Part shown: piece after piece, positions 1 to 5,519 of the stretch
Numbering within the stretch: position 1 is the first letter of the stretch
Layout of the letters: each line of letters starts with the position of its first letter
DNA from: Acidobacteriota bacterium
GTDB lineage: Bacteria > Acidobacteriota > Thermoanaerobaculia > Multivoradales > JAHEKO01
Length of the DNA stretch: 5,519 nt
Assembly: GCA_024638355.1 (NCBI GenBank)
Contig: JAHEKO010000283.1
Span: 1 to 5,519, forward strand
Direction of reading: 5' to 3'
Notes under the pieces: model-generated
The model's database searches: none
Told to the model about the DNA's origin: nothing
What the model saw: the letters and a program-made list of their open reading frames with translations, nothing else
Program-made: the position numbers and the translations under genes

Positions 1-8
1 CCGACCCC

Positions 9-392
9 ATGAGCCCGATCCTGATTGCCGGCGTCGTCATCGTGAATCTAGCCCTGGTGAGCTACGGCATCGGAGTGATCTCGGAGCAGCGCTCGCGCCG
101 GGTGAGCCGGGCCACGCTGAACTGGCTGCGGCTCGGCGTGGTGCTGGACGTGACCGCCACCGCCTGCATGATCGCCGGCTCGAGCCGCGGGCCGTTCACC
201 CTGCACGCCCTGCTCGGCTTCTCGTCGCTCGCGGCGATGCTGACGGAGACCCTCCTCGCCTGGCGCCATCGCGCGCGGCTCGGCGACGCGCTTGTGCCTG
301 CCGGGCTCCACCGCTTCTCGCGCATCGCCTACAGCTGGTGGATCGTCGCCTACATCACGGGGGCGTATCTCGTGATGGGTAGCTCGGGGTAG
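9..392 (+). CDS. HsmA/TIGR03987-like four-helix membrane protein
   Basis: This 127-residue protein is very hydrophobic, with four likely membrane helices at about residues 4-24, 39-58, 63-85 and 106-124. Arg-rich loops (RSRR at 28-31, RHRAR at 86-90) separate helices 1 from 2 and 3 from 4, which would place them in the cytoplasm. The MSPILIAG start, the LDVTAT element in helix 2, FTLHALLGF in helix 3 and HRFSRIAYSWW before helix 4 match my recollection of the small inner-membrane family TIGR03987, also called HsmA family. Length fits that family. Its biochemical role is not established to my knowledge, so no function is assigned. The ATG is chosen because the family begins the same way; only 8 bases lie upstream in the window, and they show no Shine-Dalgarno match. 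The frame is open to the window edge, so a longer form cannot be excluded. The gene ends with TAG, 93 bp before the next gene. Confidence 0.8.
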   Translation: MSPILIAGVVIVNLALVSYGIGVISEQRSRRVSRATLNWLRLGVVLDVTATACMIAGSSRGPFTLHALLGFSSLAAMLTETLLAWRHRARLGDALVPAGLHRFSRIAYSWWIVAYITGAYLVMGSSG

Positions 393-485
393 GGCTCGAT
401 AGCGCTCGGTCTGGGAGGACGCTCTGTCGCCAGCGAATCTTGCTACCCACTCGGCGGCCTTCTCCAGCAATTCCGGCTTGGCCAC

Positions 486-1523
486 GTGGGTGGACTAGCA
501 TCGGCGCGCAATCGACGGATCCTCCGTGCCCCACCGTGGGCCGCCCTTCTTCTAGTGGTTCCTCTCGCCGCTTGCTTCGGACCGCTGGAGCCCGTCGGCG
601 GCGACGCCATGCGCAGCGACGAGCTCGACATGACCTTCCGCTACGTTCCCGCGGGAACGTTCCGGATGGGCAGCCCGGCGGAAGAGGACGGCCGCGACGC
701 CGACGAGACGCCGCGGCAGGTGACACTGAGGCGCGGCTTCTGGCTGAGCGAGACCGAGGTGACCCAGGGGCAGTGGGCGCGCCAGATGGACACGGAGCCC
801 TCGTTCCTGGCCGCGTGCGGCGACGACTGCCCGGTCGAGCGGGTGAGCTGGTTCGACGCCCTGGCGTTCGCCAACCGCGCCTCCGAGGCGATGGGGATGA
901 AGGCCTGCTACGAGCTGATCGACTGCGAGGGCGAGCCGGGATCGGGGTGCGCTCTCGGCGAGGACTGGTGCCATGGCGACTACGCCTGCGGCGAGGTGCG
1001 CTTCACCGGCCTCGATTGCCTCGGCTTCCGGCTGCCGACCGAGGCCGAGTGGGAGCGCGCGGCGCGGGCGGGCACCGAGGGGCCGACGTGGATCGGCGCG
1101 ATCGATCTCGCCGGCCTCAACTCGGCGCCGCGGCTCTCGCCGATCGCCTGGTACGGCGGCAACAGCGGAGTCGACTACCGCCCGGCCTGGCCGTGTGTCG
1201 AGTGGGCAGAGCGCGAGCTGCCGGCGGCCGAGTGCGGCACCCACCCGGTGGGCTCGAAGCGAGCCAATCCCTGGCGTCTCCACGACATGCTCGGCAACGT
1301 CTGGGAGTGGACCTGGGACTGGCGCGCCGTGCCCGCGGCGGAGGCGGCGATCGACCCGCTCGGGCCCGCGACCGGAGTCCACAAGATCCGCCGCGGATGC
1401 TCGTGGAGCAGCATTCCGCGCCACTGCCGTGCCGCCGACCGCAGCGACGACCTGCCCGGGGATCGCGACCGGAACTGGGGGTTCCGCCTGGCGCTCACCG
1501 CGGAGCCGCCGGCTTCGCCCTAG
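486..1523 (+). CDS. SUMF/FGE-sulfatase-domain lipoprotein, probably non-catalytic
   Basis: This 345-residue protein has a lipoprotein signal: an Arg-rich n-region (residues 8-14), a hydrophobic stretch (18-26) and a lipobox LAAC with Cys30. The rest is one formylglycine-generating-enzyme-like domain with its usual landmarks: VPAGTFRMGS (54-63), ETEVTQGQW (89-97), VSWFDALAFAN (120-130), RLPTEAEWERAARAG (182-196), MLGNVWEWTWDW (268-279) and GFRLA (332-336). True FGEs use a Cys pair spaced CX4C after a GGS motif; here the region reads RRGCSWSSIPRHC (302-314), so the first catalytic Cys is replaced by Ser and only the second aligns. It is therefore probably a surface or periplasmic C-type-lectin-fold protein of unknown ligand rather than an FGE. 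Twelve Cys follow Cys30, six of them in the insert at 141-178, consistent with disulfides outside the cytoplasm. The start is GTG, the only conventional one that keeps the signal peptide. It has no clear Shine-Dalgarno sequence. The gene converges on the metallopeptidase gene. Confidence 0.88.
   Translation: MGGLASARNRRILRAPPWAALLLVVPLAACFGPLEPVGGDAMRSDELDMTFRYVPAGTFRMGSPAEEDGRDADETPRQVTLRRGFWLSETEVTQGQWARQMDTEPSFLAACGDDCPVERVSWFDALAFANRASEAMGMKACYELIDCEGEPGSGCALGEDWCHGDYACGEVRFTGLDCLGFRLPTEAEWERAARAGTEGPTWIGAIDLAGLNSAPRLSPIAWYGGNSGVDYRPAWPCVEWAERELPAAECGTHPVGSKRANPWRLHDMLGNVWEWTWDWRAVPAAEAAIDPLGPATGVHKIRRGCSWSSIPRHCRAADRSDDLPGDRDRNWGFRLALTAEPPASP
643..660. repeat. perfect 18-bp palindrome inside the SUMF gene
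   Basis: The sequence ACGTTCCCGCGGGAACGT equals its own reverse complement over all 18 bases; symmetry breaks at the next flanking pair (T/T). It lies in coding sequence and encodes the end of YVPAGTF, a conserved motif of the SUMF domain, so protein constraint explains part of it. It could be a dimeric-protein binding site or chance. No function is shown. Confidence 0.95.
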
Positions 1524-1529
1524 CCGAGC

Positions 1530-2252
1530 TCACCCCAGGGCTACGCCGTGCTTCTTGAGCCAGGCTCGCCGCTCGCGGTAGTCCGGCAGCAGCCGGCCCA
1601 CCAGCGCCCAGAAGCGCGGGCCGTGGTTGCGCTCGACCAGGTGGCAGAGCTCGTGGACGACCACGTATTCGAACACCGGTTCCGGCGCCGCCATCAGCCG
1701 CAGGTTGAGGGAGATCGTGCCGCGCGCCGAGCAGCTTCCCCAGACGGTCTTCTGATTACCGATTCTGAGAGCGGTCGGAGCGGCTCCCAGAGCGGGAGCG
1801 TGGCGCCTCACGAGCTCGGCCGCCGCGGAGCGGGCGCGGTCTCGCAGCCAGGCGAGGACCCGCGCGCGCACCCTTCGCTCTCGCTCGTCCTCCCCCAGAC
1901 GGCGCGGTACGCGCACATGGAATGCGCCGGCGAAGCGGAGAGTGGCGCGCCGGACGTCGGCGGGCTCGACGCGGAGCTCCAGCAAGCGGCCGCGAAAGAG
2001 GACGCGGGCACCGTTCTCGAATCGACGCGGCAGGGCCCCGAGCGACCGCTCGCGCAGAGCCTCGGTCTTGGCGTAGAGCCAGCGGCGCTTCGATTCGACG
2101 AAGCCGACGATGAGCGCGTCGTCGACGTGCATGGGCGCCACGACCTCGACCCTCCCGGGCCGGACCGTCAGCCGTAGCCGCGTCGCCCGCGCGCTGCGCC
2201 GCACGGCGTAGGAAATGGCGGTTCCGCCGACGAGGATCCGGGCTTCGCGCAC
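1530..2252 (-). CDS. YgjP/DUF45-type zinc metallopeptidase (M48-like)
   Basis: This 240-residue protein carries the hallmark of the YgjP/DUF45 metallopeptidase group. HELCH is at 200-204, with His200 and His204 as zinc ligands and Glu201 as the catalytic base. It is followed by His210 in RNHGPRFW, the usual third ligand region. Upstream is KTVWGSCSARGTISLNLRL (168-186), the second family signature, and the N-terminal half has the typical IxYxVRRSxRATRLRLTVRPG beta-rich start. There is no signal peptide or membrane helix, so it should be cytoplasmic. Family members are annotated as putative metal-dependent hydrolases and are related to SprT-like proteins; the substrate is unknown. The start is GTG at 2252, with only a weak purine run (ATGGGG) just upstream. 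The length is normal and all key residues are present. It converges on the SUMF lipoprotein gene with a 6-bp gap and diverges from the kinase gene across 140 bp. Confidence 0.9.
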   Translation of the reverse strand: MREARILVGGTAISYAVRRSARATRLRLTVRPGRVEVVAPMHVDDALIVGFVESKRRWLYAKTEALRERSLGALPRRFENGARVLFRGRLLELRVEPADVRRATLRFAGAFHVRVPRRLGEDERERRVRARVLAWLRDRARSAAAELVRRHAPALGAAPTALRIGNQKTVWGSCSARGTISLNLRLMAAPEPVFEYVVVHELCHLVERNHGPRFWALVGRLLPDYRERRAWLKKHGVALG

Positions 2253-2260
2253 GTGGCCCC

Positions 2261-2267
2261 ATCGTAG
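2261..2267 (-). promoter_or_regulatory. putative -10 element for the metallopeptidase gene
   Basis: Read on the minus strand, this is CTACGAT, containing TACGAT (4 of 6 matches to TATAAT). It lies 8 nt before the GTG start, so a transcript from it would have almost no leader. It is the exact inverted copy of CTACGAT at 2301-2307. I see no good -35 hexamer at normal spacing, so this is tentative. Confidence 0.25.
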
Positions 2268-2298
2268 TGGAGCCGGAGCCTCGACGACGCGCCCACGG

Positions 2299-2307
2299 TG
2301 CTACGAT
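2299..2307 (+). promoter_or_regulatory. putative extended -10 element for the kinase gene
   Basis: TGCTACGAT has the TGN extension plus TACGAT (4 of 6 matches to TATAAT). TCGACG at 2281-2286 could serve as a weak -35 (4 of 6) with a short 15-bp spacer. A start point near 2314 would give a leader of roughly 80 nt before the preferred TTG start. This placement also argues against the longer kinase reading from GTG 2267, whose start codon would lie upstream of this promoter. It is based on pattern only. Confidence 0.3.
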
Positions 2308-2383
2308 TTCGACCGAACTCCGACAGGTTGCGCGCGGGCGCTCGGAGGCTCGAGCGGAGAAAGGCCCGCGGGCCGGTTGGAAC

Positions 2384-2395
2384 GAGGGTGCCTTG
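2384..2395 (+). promoter_or_regulatory. ribosome binding site and TTG start of the kinase
   Basis: AACGAGGGTG at 2381-2390 closely resembles the anti-16S-complementary consensus AAGGAGGTG. Its GAGG core (2384-2387) is 5 nt from an in-frame TTG at 2393-2395. This decides the kinase start: the alternative GTG at 2267 would add 42 low-complexity residues, overlap the divergent promoter region, and has no comparable binding site. Confidence 0.65.
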
Positions 2396-4948
2396 TCACG
2401 CGTCGACAGCGATGAGACTCCGACGCCGGTCTCGCCCGGCGACTTGAGCGCGCCTGCCGTCAAGCGCGGCGGCAAGAAGCTCCCCGATCGAATCGGACCC
2501 TACCGGGTGGTCGAGCGCATCGGCTCGGGGGGCATGGGGGAGGTCTTCAAGGCCGAGCAGCTCTCTCCGGTGCGACGCACGGTCGCCCTCAAGCTGATCA
2601 AGGTGGGCATGGACACGGCGGAGCTGGTGGCGCGCTTCGAGACCGAGCGGCAGGCGCTGGCGCTGATGGACCACGCGAGCATCGCTCGGGTGTTCGATGC
2701 CGGCGCCACCGAGTCGGGCCGGCCGTTCTTCGCGATGGAGTACGTGCCGGGCATGCCGATCACCGACTATTGCGATCGGTACCGCCTCGGCACGAAGGCG
2801 CGGCTCGAGCTCTTCGTCGAGGTCTGCGAGGGCGTGCAGCATGCCCATCAGAAGGGCATCATCCACCGCGACCTCAAGCCGTCGAACGTGCTGGTGAAGG
2901 TCGAGGGCGAGAAGCCGATCCCCAAGATCATCGACTTCGGGGTCGCGAAAGCCATCGCGCAACCGCTCACCGACGGCGGCCTCAAGACGCGCTACGGCCA
3001 CTTCATCGGCACCCCGGGCTACATGAGCCCGGAGCAGGCCGAGATGGGCGGCCTCGACGTCGACACCCGGGCGGACGTCTACTCGCTCGGGGCGCTGCTG
3101 TACGAGCTGCTGATCGGCACGCGGGTCTTCGATCCCCAGAACCTCAAGAAGCGCAGCTACGAGGCCGTCCGCCGGCACCTGCTCGAGGAGGATCCGGTGC
3201 GTCCGAGCACCCGCCTGACGACCTCTCCCGATTCGAGCTCGATCGCCGAGCATCGCTCCACCGACGTCGAGCGGCTGCGCCGCGACCTCAAGGGAGATCT
3301 CGACTGGATCGTCCTCAAGGCTCTGGAGAAGGATCGCACGCGCCGCTACGAGACCGCCAACGCGCTGGCGCTCGACATCCGGCGGCACTTCAACGACGAG
3401 CCGGTGCGCGCCTGTCCTCCCAGCACGCTCTATCGCGTCCAGAAGTTCGTGCGCCGGAACCGCCTGGCGGTGGCGGCGGCCGCGGTGGTGCTGGTGGCCA
3501 TCCTGGTCGGCGCGGCCGGCGCCGGTCTCGGCTTCGTGCGCGCTCGCGCCGCGGAGCGCCGGGCTACGCAGGAGGCGGAGAACGCGCGGCGCGTCTCGGA
3601 TTTTCTCATCGAGCTGTTCGAGGTCTCGGACCCGAGCCGGGCGCAAGGCGAGACGATCACGGCGCGCGAGCTGTTGGACCAGGGTGCGCTCCGCGCCGAC
3701 CGCGGGCTCGAGGAGCAGCCGCTGATCCGCGCCCGCCTGATGCAGACGATCGGCACGATCTACCGCAAGCTGGGCTTCTACGACCAGGCGATCCCTCTGC
3801 TCGAGCAGGCGCTCGCGGCCCGCGAGGAGCATGCCGGGCCCGACAGCCTCGAGGCAGCGGAGAGCCTCGACGGGCTCGCCGCGGCGCATCACAAGAAGGG
3901 CGGTCAGGAGGTGGCGCTGCCGCTGGCCGAAGCGGCCCTCGAGATTCGCGAGCGACGGCTCGGCGCCGACCATCCGGACGTCGCCACGAGCCTGTCGCAG
4001 CTCGCGTGGGTGCGCTCCAAGCTGGGAGAGCACGAGGCCGCCGCGCCGCTCTTCGAGCGCGCGCTCCGGATCCGAACGGCGGCCCTGGGGCCGGAGACCC
4101 CGGAGGTCGCCAAGAGCCTGAGCGACGTCGGCATCGTTTCCTGGCGCCTGGGCGACTACAAGGAGGCGGAGCGCCTCCTGCGCCGCGCCCTGGCCCTCTA
4201 CGAGAAGCTCCTGGGGCCGGACGATTACCAGGTGCGACTGGTGCTCAACGATCTGGCGGTGCTGTTCTGGTCGCAGGCCAGATACGAAGAAGCCGAGCCG
4301 CTGCTCGAGCGCTCGGTCGAGATCAAGGAGCGCGTGCTGGGCAAGGATCATCCCGAGGTGGCCGGCAGCCTCAACAACCTCGCCATCCTCTACGACGCGA
4401 TGGGGCGTCCCGAGGACGCGGTGCCCCTGTTGCGGCGCGCCTACGAGCTGAAGCGCGACACGCTGGGAGCCGAGCATCCGGACGTCGGCATGGCGGTGGC
4501 GAATCTCGCCTGGATGCACTACCGGCAGGGCGACTTCGAAGAGGCGGAGCGCCAGTATGCCCGGGCGCGCGAGCTCTACGGCTCGCGCTCGCGCTCGCTG
4601 TCGATGGCGATCCTGCTGCGAGACGAGTCGTTCCTGCATCGGGATCGCGGCGACTACGCCAGGGCGGAGCGTCAGTTGCGCGAGGCGCTCGAGATCCGCG
4701 AGGCGAGCCTGGACGCGGATCATCCCGATGTCGCCGACGTACTCCACCTGATAGGCGAGCTCTACCGTCTTCGCGACTCGCCGGCGGAAGCGGAGCCGTA
4801 CCTCGAGCGCGCTCTGGCCATTCGCGAAGCCAAGCTCGACAGCGAGCATCCGGACCTCGGCGCGACCGCCGCGGCCTACGCCGCCGTGCTGCGGGCGCTG
4901 GGCCGCGCCGACGCCGCGGCCGCTATCGAGGCGCGGCACGGCGGGTGA
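2393..4948 (+). CDS. Transmembrane Ser/Thr protein kinase with TPR domain
   Basis: This protein has 851 residues from the TTG start, or 893 if read from GTG 2267. The N-terminal PknB-type kinase domain spans about residues 37-330 and is complete: glycine loop GSGGMGEV (44-51), Lys67 in VALK, a likely helix-C Glu85, HRDLKPSN (158-165, catalytic Asp160), DFG (181-183) and GTPGYMSPE (206-214). It should phosphorylate Ser/Thr on unknown partners. A basic linker leads to one hydrophobic helix at about 358-382. After it comes a conserved-looking segment with VSDFLIELFEVSDPSRAQGETITARELLDQG (401-431), commonly seen in this kinase-TPR class. From about 444 to the end are roughly ten 42-residue TPR units of the kinesin-light-chain type, most ending in an LGxxHP-like turn; these would bind proteins. 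With one membrane helix, the TPR part is predicted to lie outside the cytoplasm, where it could act as a sensor. Unit 7 (698-737) is degenerate. The gene stands alone, diverging from the metallopeptidase gene. Confidence 0.93.
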   Translation: MSRVDSDETPTPVSPGDLSAPAVKRGGKKLPDRIGPYRVVERIGSGGMGEVFKAEQLSPVRRTVALKLIKVGMDTAELVARFETERQALALMDHASIARVFDAGATESGRPFFAMEYVPGMPITDYCDRYRLGTKARLELFVEVCEGVQHAHQKGIIHRDLKPSNVLVKVEGEKPIPKIIDFGVAKAIAQPLTDGGLKTRYGHFIGTPGYMSPEQAEMGGLDVDTRADVYSLGALLYELLIGTRVFDPQNLKKRSYEAVRRHLLEEDPVRPSTRLTTSPDSSSIAEHRSTDVERLRRDLKGDLDWIVLKALEKDRTRRYETANALALDIRRHFNDEPVRACPPSTLYRVQKFVRRNRLAVAAAAVVLVAILVGAAGAGLGFVRARAAERRATQEAENARRVSDFLIELFEVSDPSRAQGETITARELLDQGALRADRGLEEQPLIRARLMQTIGTIYRKLGFYDQAIPLLEQALAAREEHAGPDSLEAAESLDGLAAAHHKKGGQEVALPLAEAALEIRERRLGADHPDVATSLSQLAWVRSKLGEHEAAAPLFERALRIRTAALGPETPEVAKSLSDVGIVSWRLGDYKEAERLLRRALALYEKLLGPDDYQVRLVLNDLAVLFWSQARYEEAEPLLERSVEIKERVLGKDHPEVAGSLNNLAILYDAMGRPEDAVPLLRRAYELKRDTLGAEHPDVGMAVANLAWMHYRQGDFEEAERQYARARELYGSRSRSLSMAILLRDESFLHRDRGDYARAERQLREALEIREASLDADHPDVADVLHLIGELYRLRDSPAEAEPYLERALAIREAKLDSEHPDLGATAAAYAAVLRALGRADAAAAIEARHGG
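4581..4598 (+). repeat. three tandem GCTCGC hexamers in the kinase TPR region
   Basis: GCTCGC is repeated three times without mismatch, in frame within the kinase gene. It helps encode GSRSRSLS (residues 730-737), the place where TPR unit 7 loses its normal LGxxHP turn. It may be a slippage-derived insertion or just biased codon use for a Ser-Arg run. Confidence 0.85.
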
Positions 4949-5011
4949 TCGGAGCCGGCGGTCGGACTCGATGAGCCGCAAGCCGGGCGCGCGGCGGGCC
5001 GCAGACGGCCG

Positions 5012-5017
5012 TATAAT
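5012..5017 (+). promoter_or_regulatory. consensus -10 box before the efflux adaptor gene
   Basis: TATAAT is a perfect match to the sigma-70-type -10 consensus, in the 81-bp gap after the kinase gene. It ends 12 nt before the proposed GTG start and 6 nt before an in-frame TTG at 5024. No recognisable -35 or TGN extension is present. It suggests the adaptor gene has its own promoter and a very short or absent leader. Confidence 0.45.
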
Positions 5018-5029
5018 TTCAAGTTGCTC

Positions 5030-5519
5030 GTGACTCGACCTCTCAAGCTGCTTCTCGGTGTCGGCCTGGCCATTCTGGTGGTCAGCTTCTTGATCTATCG
5101 GCGCCTCGAGCCCTTCGGCGAGGCGAGAGCTTCGGATGGCGTCGCGACGCCTGTGCCGCCGCTGGAGGTCGACACCCGGGTCGCGACGCCGCACCGGCTG
5201 ACCCAGCGCTTCTCCACGGTGGGCACGATCCGGGCGGACGAGCAGGTCGCGATCCGCAGCGAGATCGCCGGCGTCATCGATCGGATCCTGTTCACCGAGG
5301 GCGCGCGGGTGCGGCGCGGCCAGGCGCTGGTGCGGCTCGACGACACGAGCCTGGTGGCCGACCGCGACCGCGCCTTCCACCGGGTCGAGCTGGCGCGGCT
5401 GCGCGAGGCGCGGCAGAAGGACCTGCTCGGGCAGGGGCTGACGAGCCAGGAGGACTACGACCTCGCCTTCAGCCAGCTGAACGTGCTCGAGGCGGAGCTG
5501 CGGCTCGCCGAGGCCGAGC
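5030..5519 (+). CDS. RND efflux periplasmic adaptor (membrane fusion protein), 3'-truncated by window
   Basis: The frame is open from GTG 5030 to the window edge (163 residues seen, no stop), so this is the N-terminal part of a protein usually about 350-400 residues long. Residues 7-22 form a hydrophobic membrane anchor or signal after a short basic start (TRPLK). A Pro/Ala-rich linker follows, then VDTRVATPHRLTQRFSTVGTI (47-67), the typical first strand of the adaptor. EIAGVIDRILFTEGARVRRGQALVRLDD (78-105) is the lipoyl/biotinyl half-motif of AcrA/MexA/HlyD-type proteins. Residues 108-163 are heptad-rich and begin the alpha-helical hairpin, including LLGQGLTSQEDYD (132-144), a common adaptor hairpin motif. 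Such proteins link an inner-membrane RND pump to an outer-membrane channel, so a pump gene would be expected downstream, outside the window. TTG 5024 is an alternative start. No Shine-Dalgarno sequence is seen; the substrate cannot be told. Confidence 0.88.
   Translation, partial: MTRPLKLLLGVGLAILVVSFLIYRRLEPFGEARASDGVATPVPPLEVDTRVATPHRLTQRFSTVGTIRADEQVAIRSEIAGVIDRILFTEGARVRRGQALVRLDDTSLVADRDRAFHRVELARLREARQKDLLGQGLTSQEDYDLAFSQLNVLEAELRLAEAE

Noticed and set aside
48..485. Minus-strand frame whose first ~30 residues (MAKPELLEKAAEWVARFAG) look protein-like
   Set aside because: Only the part lying in the 93-bp gap looks plausible. It uses codons such as AGA and GTA that are rare in this sequence, and the remainder is simply the reverse of the four-helix membrane protein gene with no domain.
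1094..1113. A 20-bp near-palindrome centred on GATCGATC, with one mismatched pair
   Set aside because: It is imperfect, inside coding sequence, and built from GATC/CG-rich words common in this composition; no independent sign of function.
486..1523. Calling this gene a genuine formylglycine-generating enzyme for sulfatase activation
   Set aside because: The catalytic CX4C pair is not present, the protein is a predicted lipoprotein, and no sulfatase gene is in the window.
1524..1529. Possible bidirectional terminator between the convergent SUMF and metallopeptidase genes
   Set aside because: The gap is 6 bp, and I see no hairpin with a T-tract there or just inside either gene end.
440..1558. 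A 372-codon plus-strand frame overlapping the SUMF gene
   Set aside because: The translation is Arg/Gly/Ala-rich low-complexity sequence without motifs, while the overlapping frame gives a complete SUMF domain with a lipoprotein signal.
2770..4974. A 734-codon plus-strand frame inside the kinase gene
   Set aside because: It is an Arg/Gly/Ala/Pro-rich shadow; the kinase frame carries all catalytic motifs and the TPR repeats.
4990..5010. Possible terminator hairpin after the kinase gene (GGCC ... GGCC)
   Set aside because: The stem is only about 4 bp with no following T-run, so it does not support an intrinsic terminator.
4971..5033. A 20-codon ORF (ATG at 4971) whose TGA overlaps the adaptor GTG as GTGA, suggesting translational coupling
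   Set aside because: It has no ribosome binding site at normal distance and no recognisable peptide, and it contains the TATAAT box, which fits a promoter better than coding sequence.
2396..5380. A 994-codon open frame on the minus strand opposite the kinase and adaptor genes
   Set aside because: It spans two well-supported plus-strand genes. Its translation is a compositionally biased shadow rich in Arg, Ala, Leu and Gln-type runs, and it shows no recognisable domain. Long antisense frames are expected in GC-rich genes with strong third-position bias.

Overview
The window is GC-rich throughout (about 70% by eye), densely coding, and looks like an ordinary chromosomal stretch from a soil or sediment type bacterium. 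The long kinase-TPR protein, the cysteine-rich SUMF-domain lipoprotein and the G+C bias fit an Acidobacteriota lineage (for example Thermoanaerobaculia-like) or a myxobacterium-like deltaproteobacterium. This placement is inferred from protein style only; there is no rRNA or marker gene here.

Layout, left to right: (1) 9-392 (+), a 127-residue four-helix membrane protein resembling the HsmA/TIGR03987 family. (2) 486-1523 (+), a predicted lipoprotein with a formylglycine-generating-enzyme-like (SUMF/FGE-sulfatase) domain that lacks the catalytic cysteine arrangement. (3) 1530-2252 (-), a YgjP/DUF45-type zinc metallopeptidase with an HELCH motif, convergent with gene 2 and separated from it by 6 bp. 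(4) A 140-bp divergent promoter region, 2253-2392. (5) 2393-4948 (+), a transmembrane serine/threonine kinase with about ten kinesin-light-chain-style TPR repeats, most likely starting at a TTG. (6) 5030 to the window edge (+), the N-terminal part of a membrane-fusion (periplasmic adaptor) protein of an RND-type efflux system, preceded by a perfect TATAAT.

There is no obvious single operon. The kinase and the metallopeptidase diverge from a shared intergenic region, the metallopeptidase converges on the SUMF gene, and the efflux adaptor appears to begin a new transcription unit whose permease would lie outside the window. Kinase-TPR and SUMF proteins are both often numerous in such genomes, but nothing here shows that they work together. 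I saw no tRNA, rRNA, CRISPR array, insertion sequence or strong intrinsic terminator. I did not find a convincing new system. The points worth a second look are small: a perfect 18-bp palindrome inside the SUMF gene, an unusual cysteine placement in that protein, opposed -10-like elements between the divergent genes, a possibly leaderless adaptor mRNA, and a degenerate TPR unit carrying a hexanucleotide repeat.
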